Source of the DNA: M55B112 sp040880545
Lineage (GTDB): Bacteria; Bacteroidota; Bacteroidia; Bacteroidales; GCA-2748055
DNA length: 64,000 nt
Direction of reading: 5' to 3'
NCBI GenBank assembly: GCA_040880545.1
Contig: JBBDIE010000158.1
Span: 15,935-79,934 of the forward strand
In this document: positions 18,277-27,573 of the stretch, in pieces
Layout: every line of letters starts with the position of its first letter
Numbering within the stretch: the first letter of the stretch is position 1
Notes under the pieces: model-generated
The model's input: only the letters and a program-made list of their open reading frames with translations
Databases searched by the model: none
What the model was told of the DNA's origin: nothing
Translations under genes and position numbers: made by a program

Positions 18277-19208
18277 CAGATGATCTTTTTTCCCACCAAC
18301 ATATCTTCAACCATTTCCTTTGAATTTTCATGGGCGATTCCAAGTAAAAAGCCGCCCCCTGAGCCATTGATTTTCAGGTAATATGTATTACTGACCTGGC
18401 CCTCGATCCAGGCATCTTCAATGGTTTCCGGGATCATCATTCTGAATTGGTTCCACTGGAAATCAGAGATTGCCCTGAAAATCAAAGCGGCATCATGACC
18501 TGTATTTCCTGTAATAGTTGCTATAAATTTCCTGATTAGTCCAAAGTAGTCTTCGGTGATCATTTTTTGAAAGGAGATTTCCTTCATTTTATCAAGAAAT
18601 ATTTCAACTAGCGGGGCCGTTTTTAGAAACTGCTCCGAATCCAACAGGAAAAAACGGTATCCTCCGGGCGGCTTCAGGGGGTCACCCTTAACTTTGGTGA
18701 TCTGCTTTTCCGTATTAAAATGGAGGGGTGTGTCCATCAGGCTGGTCATGGCATCCACCCCAGAACTTTTGCCATGAAAAGCCGATTCAATAGTTGCGAG
18801 ATCCCTGAGTTGGTGAGGCAGCCCTGGTTTTTTACCGGGGGAAAAGAACTGATCATACACCAGGGCAGATACGGCACCGGAACTACCGATTCCGTAACCC
18901 TGCGGGATGGTTGAATCAATGAAAAATCCCTTTTTTAGCAAATATTCAACTTTTTGGAAATCAGGAGTCGCGTAAAAGCTGTTTTTTGGCAGAGAGCGTA
19001 TGTGTATCAATAATTCCCTGAGACTGGATACGGAATCTACTACTTTCCCGTTATCCTCCACTTCTTTTTCATCGCGATGAGCCAGGCGGGCGTGAAAATT
19101 TTTCAATGGTACTGTGAGCGCTTCACTTCCTGCGATTACTCCGTATTCACCTGCAAGCATAAGTTTTGCATGGTATCTCTTTTCCAGGTTCATCTGGTAG
19201 TCTGTCAT
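18270..19208 (-). CDS. GHMP kinase, probable mevalonate kinase
   Basis: Predicted to phosphorylate mevalonate to 5-phosphomevalonate. 312 residues. The N-terminal KLMLAGEYGVIAGSEALTVP is the GHMP motif 1 in the form seen in mevalonate kinases. The ATP loop PQGYGIGSSGA lies at residues 102-112, followed by HGKSSGVDAMTS (catalytic Asp). A C-terminal GSGGGFLLGI is motif 3. It is the last gene of the nine-gene unit, 57 bases after mvaD. Which of the two GHMP kinases here is the mevalonate kinase and which the phosphomevalonate kinase is an inference. The HGKSSGVD motif favours mevalonate kinase for this one. Its 3' end overlaps the fhs remnant. Confidence 0.82.
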   Translation of the reverse strand: MTDYQMNLEKRYHAKLMLAGEYGVIAGSEALTVPLKNFHARLAHRDEKEVEDNGKVVDSVSSLRELLIHIRSLPKNSFYATPDFQKVEYLLKKGFFIDSTIPQGYGIGSSGAVSALVYDQFFSPGKKPGLPHQLRDLATIESAFHGKSSGVDAMTSLMDTPLHFNTEKQITKVKGDPLKPPGGYRFFLLDSEQFLKTAPLVEIFLDKMKEISFQKMITEDYFGLIRKFIATITGNTGHDAALIFRAISDFQWNQFRMMIPETIEDAWIEGQVSNTYYLKINGSGGGFLLGIAHENSKEMVEDMLVGKKIIWV

Positions 19209-19265
19209 AATGTTGCCGTGGTGTTTGTTTAGTCATTCATTGCAGCTATCCACAAATTTTTCTTT

Positions 19266-20372
19266 TCAGCGCTCAACTCTGACAGGGCCATTGCCCATTT
19301 TATCATGGATGATCTTCTCGTTGTCACAAATCTCTTTCAGTTCAGATTCGATAAAAAGCCTGGCTTTTGCTGCCGCTTTTTCCGGATAGAGTACATGCAC
19401 GTTGGCACCTGCATCCAGTGTGAATCCGATAGCTGTGCCAGTGCTGTTTCTGAATTTTCTGATCCGTTGTATAGCCTCAAGTGTATTTGGTTTTATCAGG
19501 ATATATCCGGGTATTCCGGTCATCATCATGGCATGCAATGAGAGCGCCTCATTTTCCATGACATCGATGAATTTTCTGGTATCCCCGATCTTCAGTACGT
19601 CGGCCATAAGCTGCATATTAGCTTCGGCAGCTTCGAATCGGAGTTTTGCATAGGGATTGGTTCTCATCAGTTCGTGTCCCATGGTGCTGGATACCATTTT
19701 TTGCCCAGGATCAATGATCAGTATACTGTCGTGCATACCGGACAGGTCTTCGTGGATTTCAACTGGTATGGCGTATTCATCGGAAGAGTGAGCATAACTG
19801 GCCGTGATTCCCCATGCTGCCATCTTACCGTACAATGAACGGGAGGCACTTCCTGATCCGAGTCTGGCTATGAATGATGCTTTCCTTAAAAAGTCATCTG
19901 TGACAGCCTCGCCATACAACAGCTCCTCAATCTCACACAATCCAAGTGCCAGTGCACTCATGGAAGATGCGCTTGAGGCTATCCCGGAGGAATGGGGAAA
20001 GGTATTTTCAGATCGGATGGAAAGTTTGCATGAATCGAGCCATGGCATGAATGGTACGATTCCTTGCAGATATTTCTCCAATTTTATGGCAAAGTCAGGT
20101 GCTTTTGAACCTTCAAATTCAAAATTCAATACAGGGCCATTGATCGACTCGCCACTGGTGTAATCCAACTTCATAATCGTTACGGCGCTGTCCAGCGTCA
20201 TGCTCAGGGAGGCATTGGCAGGTATCTGACCGGGATATTTCCCCCAGTATTTTACAAGGGCAATATTTGAAGGGCTACTCCATGCAACGGATCCCTGTTT
20301 ACGGGCCAGATTTTTTGTTGAAATGGCCGCTGCCTCACTCAATAATTTCTCTTCATATTTTTCAATCTTCAT
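19266..20372 (-). CDS. mvaD: Diphosphomevalonate decarboxylase
   Basis: ATP-dependent decarboxylation of 5-diphosphomevalonate to isopentenyl diphosphate. 368 residues, about 40 longer than many bacterial forms because of an N-terminal extension. The signature NIALVKYWGK is at residues 36-45, then ASLSMTLD. The phosphate-binding loop is SGIASSASSMSALAL, and GSGSASRSLYG surrounds the catalytic region. Its ATG overlaps the TGA of the upstream GHMP kinase as ATGA, so the two are translationally coupled. It commits the cluster to isoprenoid synthesis rather than mevalonate breakdown. Confidence 0.94.
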   Translation of the reverse strand: MKIEKYEEKLLSEAAAISTKNLARKQGSVAWSSPSNIALVKYWGKYPGQIPANASLSMTLDSAVTIMKLDYTSGESINGPVLNFEFEGSKAPDFAIKLEKYLQGIVPFMPWLDSCKLSIRSENTFPHSSGIASSASSMSALALGLCEIEELLYGEAVTDDFLRKASFIARLGSGSASRSLYGKMAAWGITASYAHSSDEYAIPVEIHEDLSGMHDSILIIDPGQKMVSSTMGHELMRTNPYAKLRFEAAEANMQLMADVLKIGDTRKFIDVMENEALSLHAMMMTGIPGYILIKPNTLEAIQRIRKFRNSTGTAIGFTLDAGANVHVLYPEKAAAKARLFIESELKEICDNEKIIHDKMGNGPVRVER

Positions 20373-21286
20373 ATCGCAAGTTCACTGTAATTAAACCAGG
20401 GAGTCATCCCTTTTCCGGTTAAATAGGAGGATAGCCTTTCCCTGTCCCATTCGGTGACCAGCAGAGCAAAATCCCCTCCCCATGCGCCAAGTGATTTCAC
20501 ATATCCCTCAAGGTCATTAAATTGTACGGATTTAAGGGCTGGAATGTTCAGTATTTCTGACAATTTGTTTTCGTGTTCCATGATTAATGAACCTAAATCA
20601 TTAGGAGATGCGGCCTTGAGGAATTTTCCGGTAAGCGACGAAAAGTATGCCACATCATCAGGGTTCGGTTGATAATTGTTGAGGAATGCAGCAACGCTCT
20701 TCCCGGATTCCTGTTTCTTTCCCAGATAGACCAGCCACATTTTATCCATAAAACCGGGTCTGAAATCAACCGACTGAACCACCGGCATTTCATTCAGTAC
20801 CTGGTAAAGTATAGGTCCTTCAGATGTGGCACAGGCTACATCATATCCTGATCCTCGTGAGATTCGGAAATGGAGTTGCATGGAATCAATACCTGCCCAC
20901 TGTGCAAGCAAGGAGGTCAGCGTTGATGAACTCCCAAATCCGAACCGGGGATCAAATTCGAGGTTGGTGATGACATCCCCGGCATGGAGATATTTCATAA
21001 ATTCCGGTTTAATTTCCACCAGGCTCCGGAGCATCCTCTTCAGGTTTTCGGATTGCTGACCACTGCTGGTTTTAATTATTCCCAGGTCATCCAGGGAGAG
21101 GATTGTTTCGAACCATATTTCTGAATTATACCGGGCAATCCAGTGAAACTGACCTACCACTTTTTTATCAATCACATGGAGGTGCTGGCCCACATTGAGA
21201 GGCACAGCAAGGGCTCTGGCTCCATGCAGAATCATAAATTCTGAAGTAAGAAGAATTTTACCTCTTGCGTAAAATTGACGGTTCAT
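20369..21286 (-). CDS. GHMP kinase of the Bacteroidota 'GYDIA' type, probable phosphomevalonate kinase
   Basis: 305 residues. Motif 1 is ARGKILLTSEFMILHGARALAVP (two blocks, KILLTSEF and HGARALAVP). The ATP loop is FGFGSSSTLTS. GSGYDVACATS corresponds to the GYDIA signature of a Bacteroidota GHMP kinase family, with Val for Ile. SLGAWGGDFALL is motif 3. It lies between HMG-CoA reductase (6-base gap) and mvaD (4-base overlap), exactly where phosphomevalonate kinase is needed. The weak similarity to classical phosphomevalonate kinases is normal for this family. Substrate assignment is by context. Confidence 0.75.
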   Translation of the reverse strand: MNRQFYARGKILLTSEFMILHGARALAVPLNVGQHLHVIDKKVVGQFHWIARYNSEIWFETILSLDDLGIIKTSSGQQSENLKRMLRSLVEIKPEFMKYLHAGDVITNLEFDPRFGFGSSSTLTSLLAQWAGIDSMQLHFRISRGSGYDVACATSEGPILYQVLNEMPVVQSVDFRPGFMDKMWLVYLGKKQESGKSVAAFLNNYQPNPDDVAYFSSLTGKFLKAASPNDLGSLIMEHENKLSEILNIPALKSVQFNDLEGYVKSLGAWGGDFALLVTEWDRERLSSYLTGKGMTPWFNYSELAI

Positions 21287-21292
21287 TATCTG

Positions 21293-22612
21293 TTATTTCG
21301 TGTCGCTGATAAATTTCCTTACATCTGCGTAACTCACTGTTCTGTTGGAGAAATAATCCATGGCTGAATTTCTCTGCTCCTCATCGGCGCCAAGCTGACG
21401 CAGGATATTGGAAAGATGCATTTTCATATGCCCTTGCTGGATTCCGCCTGTGATCAGTGAGCGAATGGCGCTGAAGTTGCTGGCAAGTCCCGTGGATGCG
21501 ATGATCATCATGAGCTCTTCAGCACCCGGGTCCTGAAGTATCTTCAGGCTTGCTCTGGCCAGAGGATGTAAAGAGGTTAACCCTCCTACCGAGCCAACCG
21601 ACATGGGTAGCTCAAGTTCAAAACGGAAAACATTTCCTGATATTTCTGCCCGTGAAAGACTACAATAGCTGCCCTGCCTGGCCGCATACGCATGTCCGCA
21701 TGCTTCTACAGCCCTGAAATCATTACCAGTGGCAATTACAACGGCATCGATTCCGTTAAAAATTCCCTTGTTATGGGTAACCGCCCTGGAGATATCGTGA
21801 TGGGCAATTTCAGTGGCGCGTACGAACTTTTCAGCAAATGCAAGCCCCGACAGTTTAGGGTCAAAGGAATCGAATGAACGGACATCTGTCTCCACGGTTG
21901 CTTTAACACGGCTGCCTGGTGTAAAGTTGGAGAGGATCGACATCACAATCATCAATTCACCTGTCATGTTCTGATCAACTACTGCCTCTTTAACAACAGC
22001 TTGCCATTTTACTGCCAATGCTTCGAGTACCGTATTGATGAAGTTGGCTCCCATGGCATCCCCGGTGCCGAATTCTGTATGTAATTGATAATAGTCTGAA
22101 AGGGTGCCAGTAAGGTCGACCAGTGAAATATCTGAAATTCCACCACCGCGATTTTGCATTGATGCTGTTAACGGATCCAGGGAGCGGATGAGAAATGTAC
22201 GCTTTTGCCGGAACAACTCCTTCAGAAAATCGGGTTGCCCGGTCCATTGGAAATGAACCTGCCCGGTTTTTATCGGTTTTTCTACCTGCGCATTGAAACC
22301 GCCATGCCCGGCCCAGAACTTGGCAGCATTTGACACGGCAGCCACCACTGAACTCTCCTCAATGGCCATGGGAACCACGAACCATTTCCCGTTGATCTTG
22401 AAATTGGGAGCCAGACCGAAAGGAAGATGAAAGGCAGAGACCGTATTTTCACTGAATTCGTTGTACAGTGACTGCAATTCTTTGTCGGGATGCAGATGAG
22501 AGGCGAGGACAGCGGCATATTCTGAGGGAAGTCCAAATTCATCCTGCACCCATTGAACCTTCTCCATGGGTGTAAACTTAGAGAAGCCTGAAATTGTCTC
22601 CTTCTGAGCCAT
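21293..22612 (-). CDS. mvaA: Hydroxymethylglutaryl-CoA reductase, class II
   Basis: Reduces HMG-CoA to mevalonate. 439 residues without membrane segments, the soluble class II type known from Bacteroidota, streptococci and Pseudomonas mevalonii. GDAMGANFINTVLEAL is the substrate/cofactor motif. THNKGIFNGIDAVVIATGND contains the catalytic-Lys region, and GIQQGHM near the C-terminus carries the catalytic His on the flap. Class II enzymes can run in either direction; with mvaD and an IPP isomerase in the same unit the biosynthetic direction is likely. It starts 6 bases after the fni stop. Cofactor preference (NADH or NADPH) cannot be read here. Confidence 0.93.
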   Translation of the reverse strand: MAQKETISGFSKFTPMEKVQWVQDEFGLPSEYAAVLASHLHPDKELQSLYNEFSENTVSAFHLPFGLAPNFKINGKWFVVPMAIEESSVVAAVSNAAKFWAGHGGFNAQVEKPIKTGQVHFQWTGQPDFLKELFRQKRTFLIRSLDPLTASMQNRGGGISDISLVDLTGTLSDYYQLHTEFGTGDAMGANFINTVLEALAVKWQAVVKEAVVDQNMTGELMIVMSILSNFTPGSRVKATVETDVRSFDSFDPKLSGLAFAEKFVRATEIAHHDISRAVTHNKGIFNGIDAVVIATGNDFRAVEACGHAYAARQGSYCSLSRAEISGNVFRFELELPMSVGSVGGLTSLHPLARASLKILQDPGAEELMMIIASTGLASNFSAIRSLITGGIQQGHMKMHLSNILRQLGADEEQRNSAMDYFSNRTVSYADVRKFISDTK

Positions 22613-22618
22613 AATGCT

Positions 22619-23617
22619 TTATTTAACGGTAAGATAGGCATACGCCATCTCCAGACCCTTTACCTGCCCTTCAACAAATTTATGAAGATGATCATAATCT
22701 TCACGTGCATGTTCCAAAAAAGTTGAAGCCATTCCATAAATTGCCGGTAATTCAGACTTTTGAAGCAGGTAATATCCATCCAGGAAATTTTTGATCCCCC
22801 CCGAAATGACCAGCGCATTGCAAGCTGGTTTTTCTACAGCAATTATGGCATTGATTGATTGAACCATGGAGAGGGCATCCTCCCCGATATATGACAGGGG
22901 TTCCAGTAGGGATGTATTGGAGTTTTCATTCCTGAGCAACTCCAGTCTTGCAAAATTTGTTCCGCCGAATGCAGCCAGTTCGATGGCGCTGACCGGTAAT
23001 TGTAACAACGCCTTCAGGCTGGCGGGCCCCATTCCCTGCCCCACCTCTTTAACGATCACCGGAAATTTGAACCTATCCAGCAATTTCGAAATAGTATCAA
23101 TGGGGGGATACTCCAGGATATCACCTTCTGACTGAAACCACTCCTGCATGGGGTTCACATGAATGATAAGTCCATCGGCATCGAGCCTTTCAATCAGCCT
23201 TTCTGCCAGCGATACTTTTTTCTCCACCACCAGTTCTTCCACCTGTGCAATACCGAGATTTGCCCATAGCGGTCTGTCGGGGCCTATGAAAGGGCGCATA
23301 TTAAAATCTTCAAAATAGCTGTTGTCATCCAGGATGATCCTGCATGAGCCGAGTCCCATACCCATTCCAAACTCTTTGCAAGCCCTGGCCAGGTTGCGGT
23401 TGATGGTACCTGCCATCTTTGTTCCCCCGGTCATGCTACTTACCCATAACGGAACATCGAAATCCCTTTCAAGAAATTTAAATGGTTTTAGTCCGTCAGT
23501 GGGGTGTGCAGATAGCAATGGTTCGTAATGAAAACGATCATCCATTTTTGCTATCCCGGTTTGGGAGCTGAATGCCAGGTCGATATGGTCTTTTTTTCTG
23601 GACTCAAGTGATTCCAT
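22619..23617 (-). CDS. fni: Type 2 isopentenyl-diphosphate delta-isomerase
   Basis: FMN- and NAD(P)H-dependent interconversion of IPP and DMAPP. 332 residues. The N-terminus SRKKDHIDLAF is the type 2 signature. WVSSMTGG and MGMGLGSCR form the flavin site, HVNPMQEW the substrate-binding segment, and PVIVKEVGQGMG the barrel strand with the conserved Lys. ISGGIKNFLDG is the C-terminal FMN phosphate loop. It sits between the acyl-CoA dehydrogenase gene (13-base gap) and HMG-CoA reductase (6-base gap), at the point where the leucine and mevalonate halves of the unit meet. Confidence 0.95.
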   Translation of the reverse strand: MESLESRKKDHIDLAFSSQTGIAKMDDRFHYEPLLSAHPTDGLKPFKFLERDFDVPLWVSSMTGGTKMAGTINRNLARACKEFGMGMGLGSCRIILDDNSYFEDFNMRPFIGPDRPLWANLGIAQVEELVVEKKVSLAERLIERLDADGLIIHVNPMQEWFQSEGDILEYPPIDTISKLLDRFKFPVIVKEVGQGMGPASLKALLQLPVSAIELAAFGGTNFARLELLRNENSNTSLLEPLSYIGEDALSMVQSINAIIAVEKPACNALVISGGIKNFLDGYYLLQKSELPAIYGMASTFLEHAREDYDHLHKFVEGQVKGLEMAYAYLTVK

Positions 23618-23630
23618 AATTGTTGGGATG

Positions 23631-24782
23631 TTACCTGATACCTAAATGGCGGGAGATGATCAGACGTATAATTTCTGATGTGCCCTCACCTATTTCCAGA
23701 ATACGCTGGTCTCTGTAAAATCTCTCTATGGGATTGTCTTTCATTAAGCCGTGGGCACCGTGGATCTGTAGCGATTCATTGGCCACTTCCCTGGCAATTT
23801 CAGAGGTGTATAATTTTGCCATGGCCGCCTCCTTACCAAACGGGTAGTTGTTATCTTTCAACCAGCAGGCCTTATAAAGCAGGTTTCTGGCGAGTTCAAT
23901 TTTCATAGCCATATCGGCCAGTTTAAAGGAGTTGACCTGAAAACTGTGGATCGGCTTCCCGAATTGTACCCGTTTACCCGAATATTCCATGGCCATTTCA
24001 AACGCACCCTGTGCAAGACCCAAACCCATGGCAGCAATTGAGAGCCTGCCTGCGTCGAGGGTGGCAAGCATGATTTTGGAACCCTTGCCCCGTTCACCAA
24101 GGATATACGATTCAGGAACTGTTACATTATCGAAAAATATCCGCCCGGTATCGGCACTGCGCCACATCATCTTCGAATTGATCAGTTCACAGCTGTATCC
24201 CGCTGTATCCCGGGGTACCAAAATAACAGACAGCTCCTTTTTCCCGCTTTCACGGGTACCCGTAACAGCCTGTACAGTAACGCCACCAGCCATTTCCGAA
24301 GCGGCATTGGTAATATAGATTTTCTTTCCATTGATCACCCACTGGCCATTTTTTAGTTCGGCACTGGTCTCCGTATTGTTGGAATCTGAGCCTGCATTAG
24401 GTTCTGTCAGCCCAAATGCCCATAATTTTTTCCCTGTTGTAAGCATGGGCAGGAACTGTTTTTTCTGCTCCTCGGTGCCATATGCCATAATGGGCGCCTG
24501 CCCCAGTGAATTATGGGCAGCCACGGTTGCAGCCTGCGAACCGTCTATCCGGGCGATCTCTTCAACCGCCAGAATGTACGACATGGTATCCATCCCCATA
24601 CCTCCATATTCTTGAGGTGTTATAATACGAAGGTATCCCTCATCGAACATCTTCTCCGTGATTTCCGTGGAGAAGGCCGATCGATCGTCGAGATCGCTGG
24701 CTACAGGCTTGATCTCCTTTTCTGCAAAGGCTCTTACCTGCTCTCTGAATTCTTCATGCTTTTTTGTTAACAGAGGATCCAT
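23631..24782 (-). CDS. Acyl-CoA dehydrogenase, probable isovaleryl-/branched-chain acyl-CoA dehydrogenase
   Basis: FAD-dependent alpha,beta-dehydrogenation of an acyl-CoA. 383 residues. Motifs include LTEPNAGSDSNNT (FAD), RVQFGKPIHSFQ, and the C-terminal YRDQRILEIGEGTSEI. The catalytic Glu is in the usual position (the first Glu of EGTSE). Classical isovaleryl-CoA dehydrogenases have Ala/Gly there and a Glu in a helix at LDLERLV; this protein has LDAGRLS. It is therefore built like short-chain or short-branched-chain enzymes. Its place 6 bases after the carboxylase alpha-subunit gene makes isovaleryl-CoA the likely substrate, forming 3-methylcrotonyl-CoA. Butyryl-CoA or 2-methylbutyryl-CoA remain possible. 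Confidence 0.85.
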   Translation of the reverse strand: MDPLLTKKHEEFREQVRAFAEKEIKPVASDLDDRSAFSTEITEKMFDEGYLRIITPQEYGGMGMDTMSYILAVEEIARIDGSQAATVAAHNSLGQAPIMAYGTEEQKKQFLPMLTTGKKLWAFGLTEPNAGSDSNNTETSAELKNGQWVINGKKIYITNAASEMAGGVTVQAVTGTRESGKKELSVILVPRDTAGYSCELINSKMMWRSADTGRIFFDNVTVPESYILGERGKGSKIMLATLDAGRLSIAAMGLGLAQGAFEMAMEYSGKRVQFGKPIHSFQVNSFKLADMAMKIELARNLLYKACWLKDNNYPFGKEAAMAKLYTSEIAREVANESLQIHGAHGLMKDNPIERFYRDQRILEIGEGTSEIIRLIISRHLGIR

Positions 24783-24788
24783 TAAATT

Positions 24789-26783
24789 CTATTTTAAAAT
24801 AATTAATAATTTGTTTAACTCAACCAACTCCCCGACACTTACTTTAATTTTGTCTATCTCAGCATCTTTGGGAGATGCAATCCTGTTTTCCATTTTCATG
24901 GATTCAATAATAAGGAGTGTATCCCCAAAACTAACTGGGTCAGCCTCCTGTACTGCAATTTTTACAACCTTTCCGTTTAGTGGGGCGTTGATTTCGTTGG
25001 AGCCTGCTTTTGCATGGGTTTTCACAGAATTCTCCAAATACCGGTCATCAGGTATGTCCAATCTCTTTGCAAAGAAAGTAAAATGTTCAATATCAATTAC
25101 AATTTCGGGACCATCAAGATCTGCCCAGCAATCATATTGTTGTCCATTAATCTGCAATTTGTAACAAGAATCTTTATAATCCAATATTTCAACGGAAATC
25201 ATTTTACCCTCGGCCTGGAGTTTGATCATTTTCGCGGATTTGATTATTCTGAAGGGAATCCGGTAGGTTTTATCATTAAATTGTATCTGAATATCAGACA
25301 TTTGCCTCCATTGGCCAATTTCGTTCCAGATAGATGAGGCCAACCTGTTTTTGTACCTGTGATTCAGTGCAGCCACGGCCATGATGGATAGTGTCAAGGC
25401 CAGGGAAGGCCTGTTTTTAGCGTTTTCCATTCGCTGAATAATGGAAGGCAGGTGCTGATCAATATATTTTGTACTAATACTATTATCTTCAAAATCTTCC
25501 GATTGAAGAAGGGTCACCAGGAAATCCCTGTTTGTGGTAATCCCCGACAGATGATAATTTTTAATTCCCAGGATCAACTTCCTGATGGCCTCGTTCCTGT
25601 CTGTTCCATGTGAAATCAGTTTAGCAACCAGTGGGTCATACAAAGGCGAAACAGTATTTCCCTGAACATAACCTTCGTCGATCCTGACGTGCGTCCCGAC
25701 GGATGTTTTATTCCTGATGGTTCCACTGGCCGGCATGAACTCTTTTCTCGGATCTTCGGCATACACCCTTGCCTCCATTGCATGACCGTTTATCCGAATA
25801 TCATTCTGGCGAACGGAGAGTATGGCACCCCCTGCAATTTGTAGTTGTTCCTTCACGATGTCCAGGCCTGTGATCAATTCCGTAACCGGATTTTCAACCT
25901 GTATCCGGGTGTTCATCTCCATAAAATAGAATGCCTCGTTTTCGTCCACAAGGAATTCAATGGTACCTGCATTTGTGTAGCCAATCTCACTGGCCAGTTT
26001 CAGTGCACTTTCGAATATTTTTTTCCTGGTATTCAATGACAGGGAAGTGGCAGGGGCTTCTTCAATGATCTTCTGATGCCTTCGCTGCAGGGTGCATTCA
26101 CGATCGAAGAGATGGACCATGTTGCCATGGTGGTCGCCAAGCATTTGAACCTCAATATGTCTTGCCTTCTGAATGTAACGCTCCACGTACAGTTCACCGG
26201 ATCCAAAGTAATTCAATGATTCCCTGGTGGCATCCAATAAAGCTTCAGCAAGTTCTGCGCTGGATCCAACGATTTTCATCCCTTTTCCTCCGCCTCCGGC
26301 AGCGGGTTTAATCAATAAAGGATAGGGCAGTTCATTGGCCATTCCTGTCAACTCCTGCACCGTTCCTTTTCTTCCCTCCAAAACCGGGATGCCAATTTTT
26401 TTTGTCATTTCACGGGCATTAGCCTTGTTGCCCATGAGGTCAATGACTTCCGGTGACGGACCGATAAATACAAGATCATTCTTCCTGCAAAGACGGGCAA
26501 AGTCGCCATTTTCAGCAAGGAAACCATAACCGGGATGAATGGCAGAAGCATTGCTTTTTCGAGCAATATCAATGATAAGTTGTTGGTTCAGGAATGTATC
26601 CTGAATTGCCCCGTTGCCCAATGGCCATGCTTCATCAGCAAGTTGTACGTAAGGCATATCTTTATCGGATCCAGGGTATATTGCCACTGACTGCAATCCC
26701 GATTGCCTGATAGCGCTGATCACCCTGACAGCTATTTCGCCGCGATTGGCCACAAGTATTTTATGGAGACCGGGTTTATTCAT
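24789..26783 (-). CDS. mccA: Methylcrotonyl-CoA carboxylase biotin-containing alpha subunit
   Basis: Carries biotin carboxylase and biotin carrier domains; with the beta subunit it carboxylates 3-methylcrotonyl-CoA. The start at 26783 (MNKPGLHKILVANRGE) gives 664 residues and an 8-base overlap with the hydratase gene; an in-frame ATG at 26819 is also possible. The order is an N-terminal biotin carboxylase domain, the ATP-grasp loop KPAAGGGGKGMKIV, MEMNTRIQVE with the catalytic residues, a central BT-like linker, and the biotin site ESMKMEN (biotinylated Lys) in the C-terminal 70 residues. The length matches MCC alpha rather than stand-alone AccC. Specificity is assigned from the partner beta subunit. 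Confidence 0.9.
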   Translation of the reverse strand: MNKPGLHKILVANRGEIAVRVISAIRQSGLQSVAIYPGSDKDMPYVQLADEAWPLGNGAIQDTFLNQQLIIDIARKSNASAIHPGYGFLAENGDFARLCRKNDLVFIGPSPEVIDLMGNKANAREMTKKIGIPVLEGRKGTVQELTGMANELPYPLLIKPAAGGGGKGMKIVGSSAELAEALLDATRESLNYFGSGELYVERYIQKARHIEVQMLGDHHGNMVHLFDRECTLQRRHQKIIEEAPATSLSLNTRKKIFESALKLASEIGYTNAGTIEFLVDENEAFYFMEMNTRIQVENPVTELITGLDIVKEQLQIAGGAILSVRQNDIRINGHAMEARVYAEDPRKEFMPASGTIRNKTSVGTHVRIDEGYVQGNTVSPLYDPLVAKLISHGTDRNEAIRKLILGIKNYHLSGITTNRDFLVTLLQSEDFEDNSISTKYIDQHLPSIIQRMENAKNRPSLALTLSIMAVAALNHRYKNRLASSIWNEIGQWRQMSDIQIQFNDKTYRIPFRIIKSAKMIKLQAEGKMISVEILDYKDSCYKLQINGQQYDCWADLDGPEIVIDIEHFTFFAKRLDIPDDRYLENSVKTHAKAGSNEINAPLNGKVVKIAVQEADPVSFGDTLLIIESMKMENRIASPKDAEIDKIKVSVGELVELNKLLIILK

Positions 26784-27573
26784 CTCTCCATCGGGGTTCT
26801 CGTTTCTCAAAAAAGGCATTGATTCCTTCCCGACCCTCTTCAGATAACCTGTATTTTGTCAGAAGTTCTGCGGAATAATCGATCAGTTTGTCGGGATCCA
26901 TGAGAAGGTTACCATAGCGAAACATCTGTTTGATGCCAGTCATTGCTTTTGGACCATTCCTGAGCAATGAATCCAGCAGTTCAGGAATGAATGTATCTAA
27001 TTCCTGTTCAGGAACCAGTCTGTCGGCCAACCCTCGTGAATAAGCTTCACTTGCCGGGACTGACCGGCCGGTGAGCATCCATTCCCTGGCAGTGCTCTCG
27101 CCAGTTCTGTGTACGATATATGGTGCAATTGTAGCAGGAATCAGTCCTAATTTTACTTCAGAAAAAGTGAATAATGTCTGGAATGATGCAACGGCAATAT
27201 CGCAGCCTGCAATGATCCCATTGGCACCACCTATTACTTTACCCCTTCCAACGGCAATTGTAGTTTTGGAGGAATTATAAATGTTGTTGAATAGCATGGC
27301 CAGTTCCCTGCTTTCCGCTAACAGTTCTTTTTCGTTACCGGCCATTCCGCTTTTCATCCAATTCAGGTCCGCCCCTGATGAAAAATGTTCTCCCTTTGAT
27401 TGGAATATAATGATCCGGATATCTTTATTTTGGTTAAAATGATGAATCATTTCAGATATTTCACGGACCATTTCAATATGCAGTGCATTGTGAAATTCGG
27501 GCCTGTTCAGAATAATCTGACCAATGCCACCTTTGACTGATTCAAGGATAAATTTATTCTTCGACATAATCAC
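26776..27573 (-). CDS. Enoyl-CoA hydratase family, probable methylglutaconyl-CoA hydratase
   Basis: Crotonase-fold enzyme predicted to hydrate 3-methylglutaconyl-CoA to HMG-CoA. About 265 residues. The first oxyanion-hole segment is SSGADLNWMK; the GADLxWM form is typical of LiuC/AUH methylglutaconyl-CoA hydratases. The second is GGANGIIAGCDIAVAS. The listed start is a GTG that overlaps the carboxylase beta-subunit stop by 4 bases (GTGA); an ATG at 27567 two codons later is equally possible. Its position between the two carboxylase subunit genes supports the assignment. It produces the HMG-CoA used by the reductase encoded downstream. Confidence 0.85.
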   Translation of the reverse strand: MIMSKNKFILESVKGGIGQIILNRPEFHNALHIEMVREISEMIHHFNQNKDIRIIIFQSKGEHFSSGADLNWMKSGMAGNEKELLAESRELAMLFNNIYNSSKTTIAVGRGKVIGGANGIIAGCDIAVASFQTLFTFSEVKLGLIPATIAPYIVHRTGESTAREWMLTGRSVPASEAYSRGLADRLVPEQELDTFIPELLDSLLRNGPKAMTGIKQMFRYGNLLMDPDKLIDYSAELLTKYRLSEEGREGINAFFEKREPRWRDE

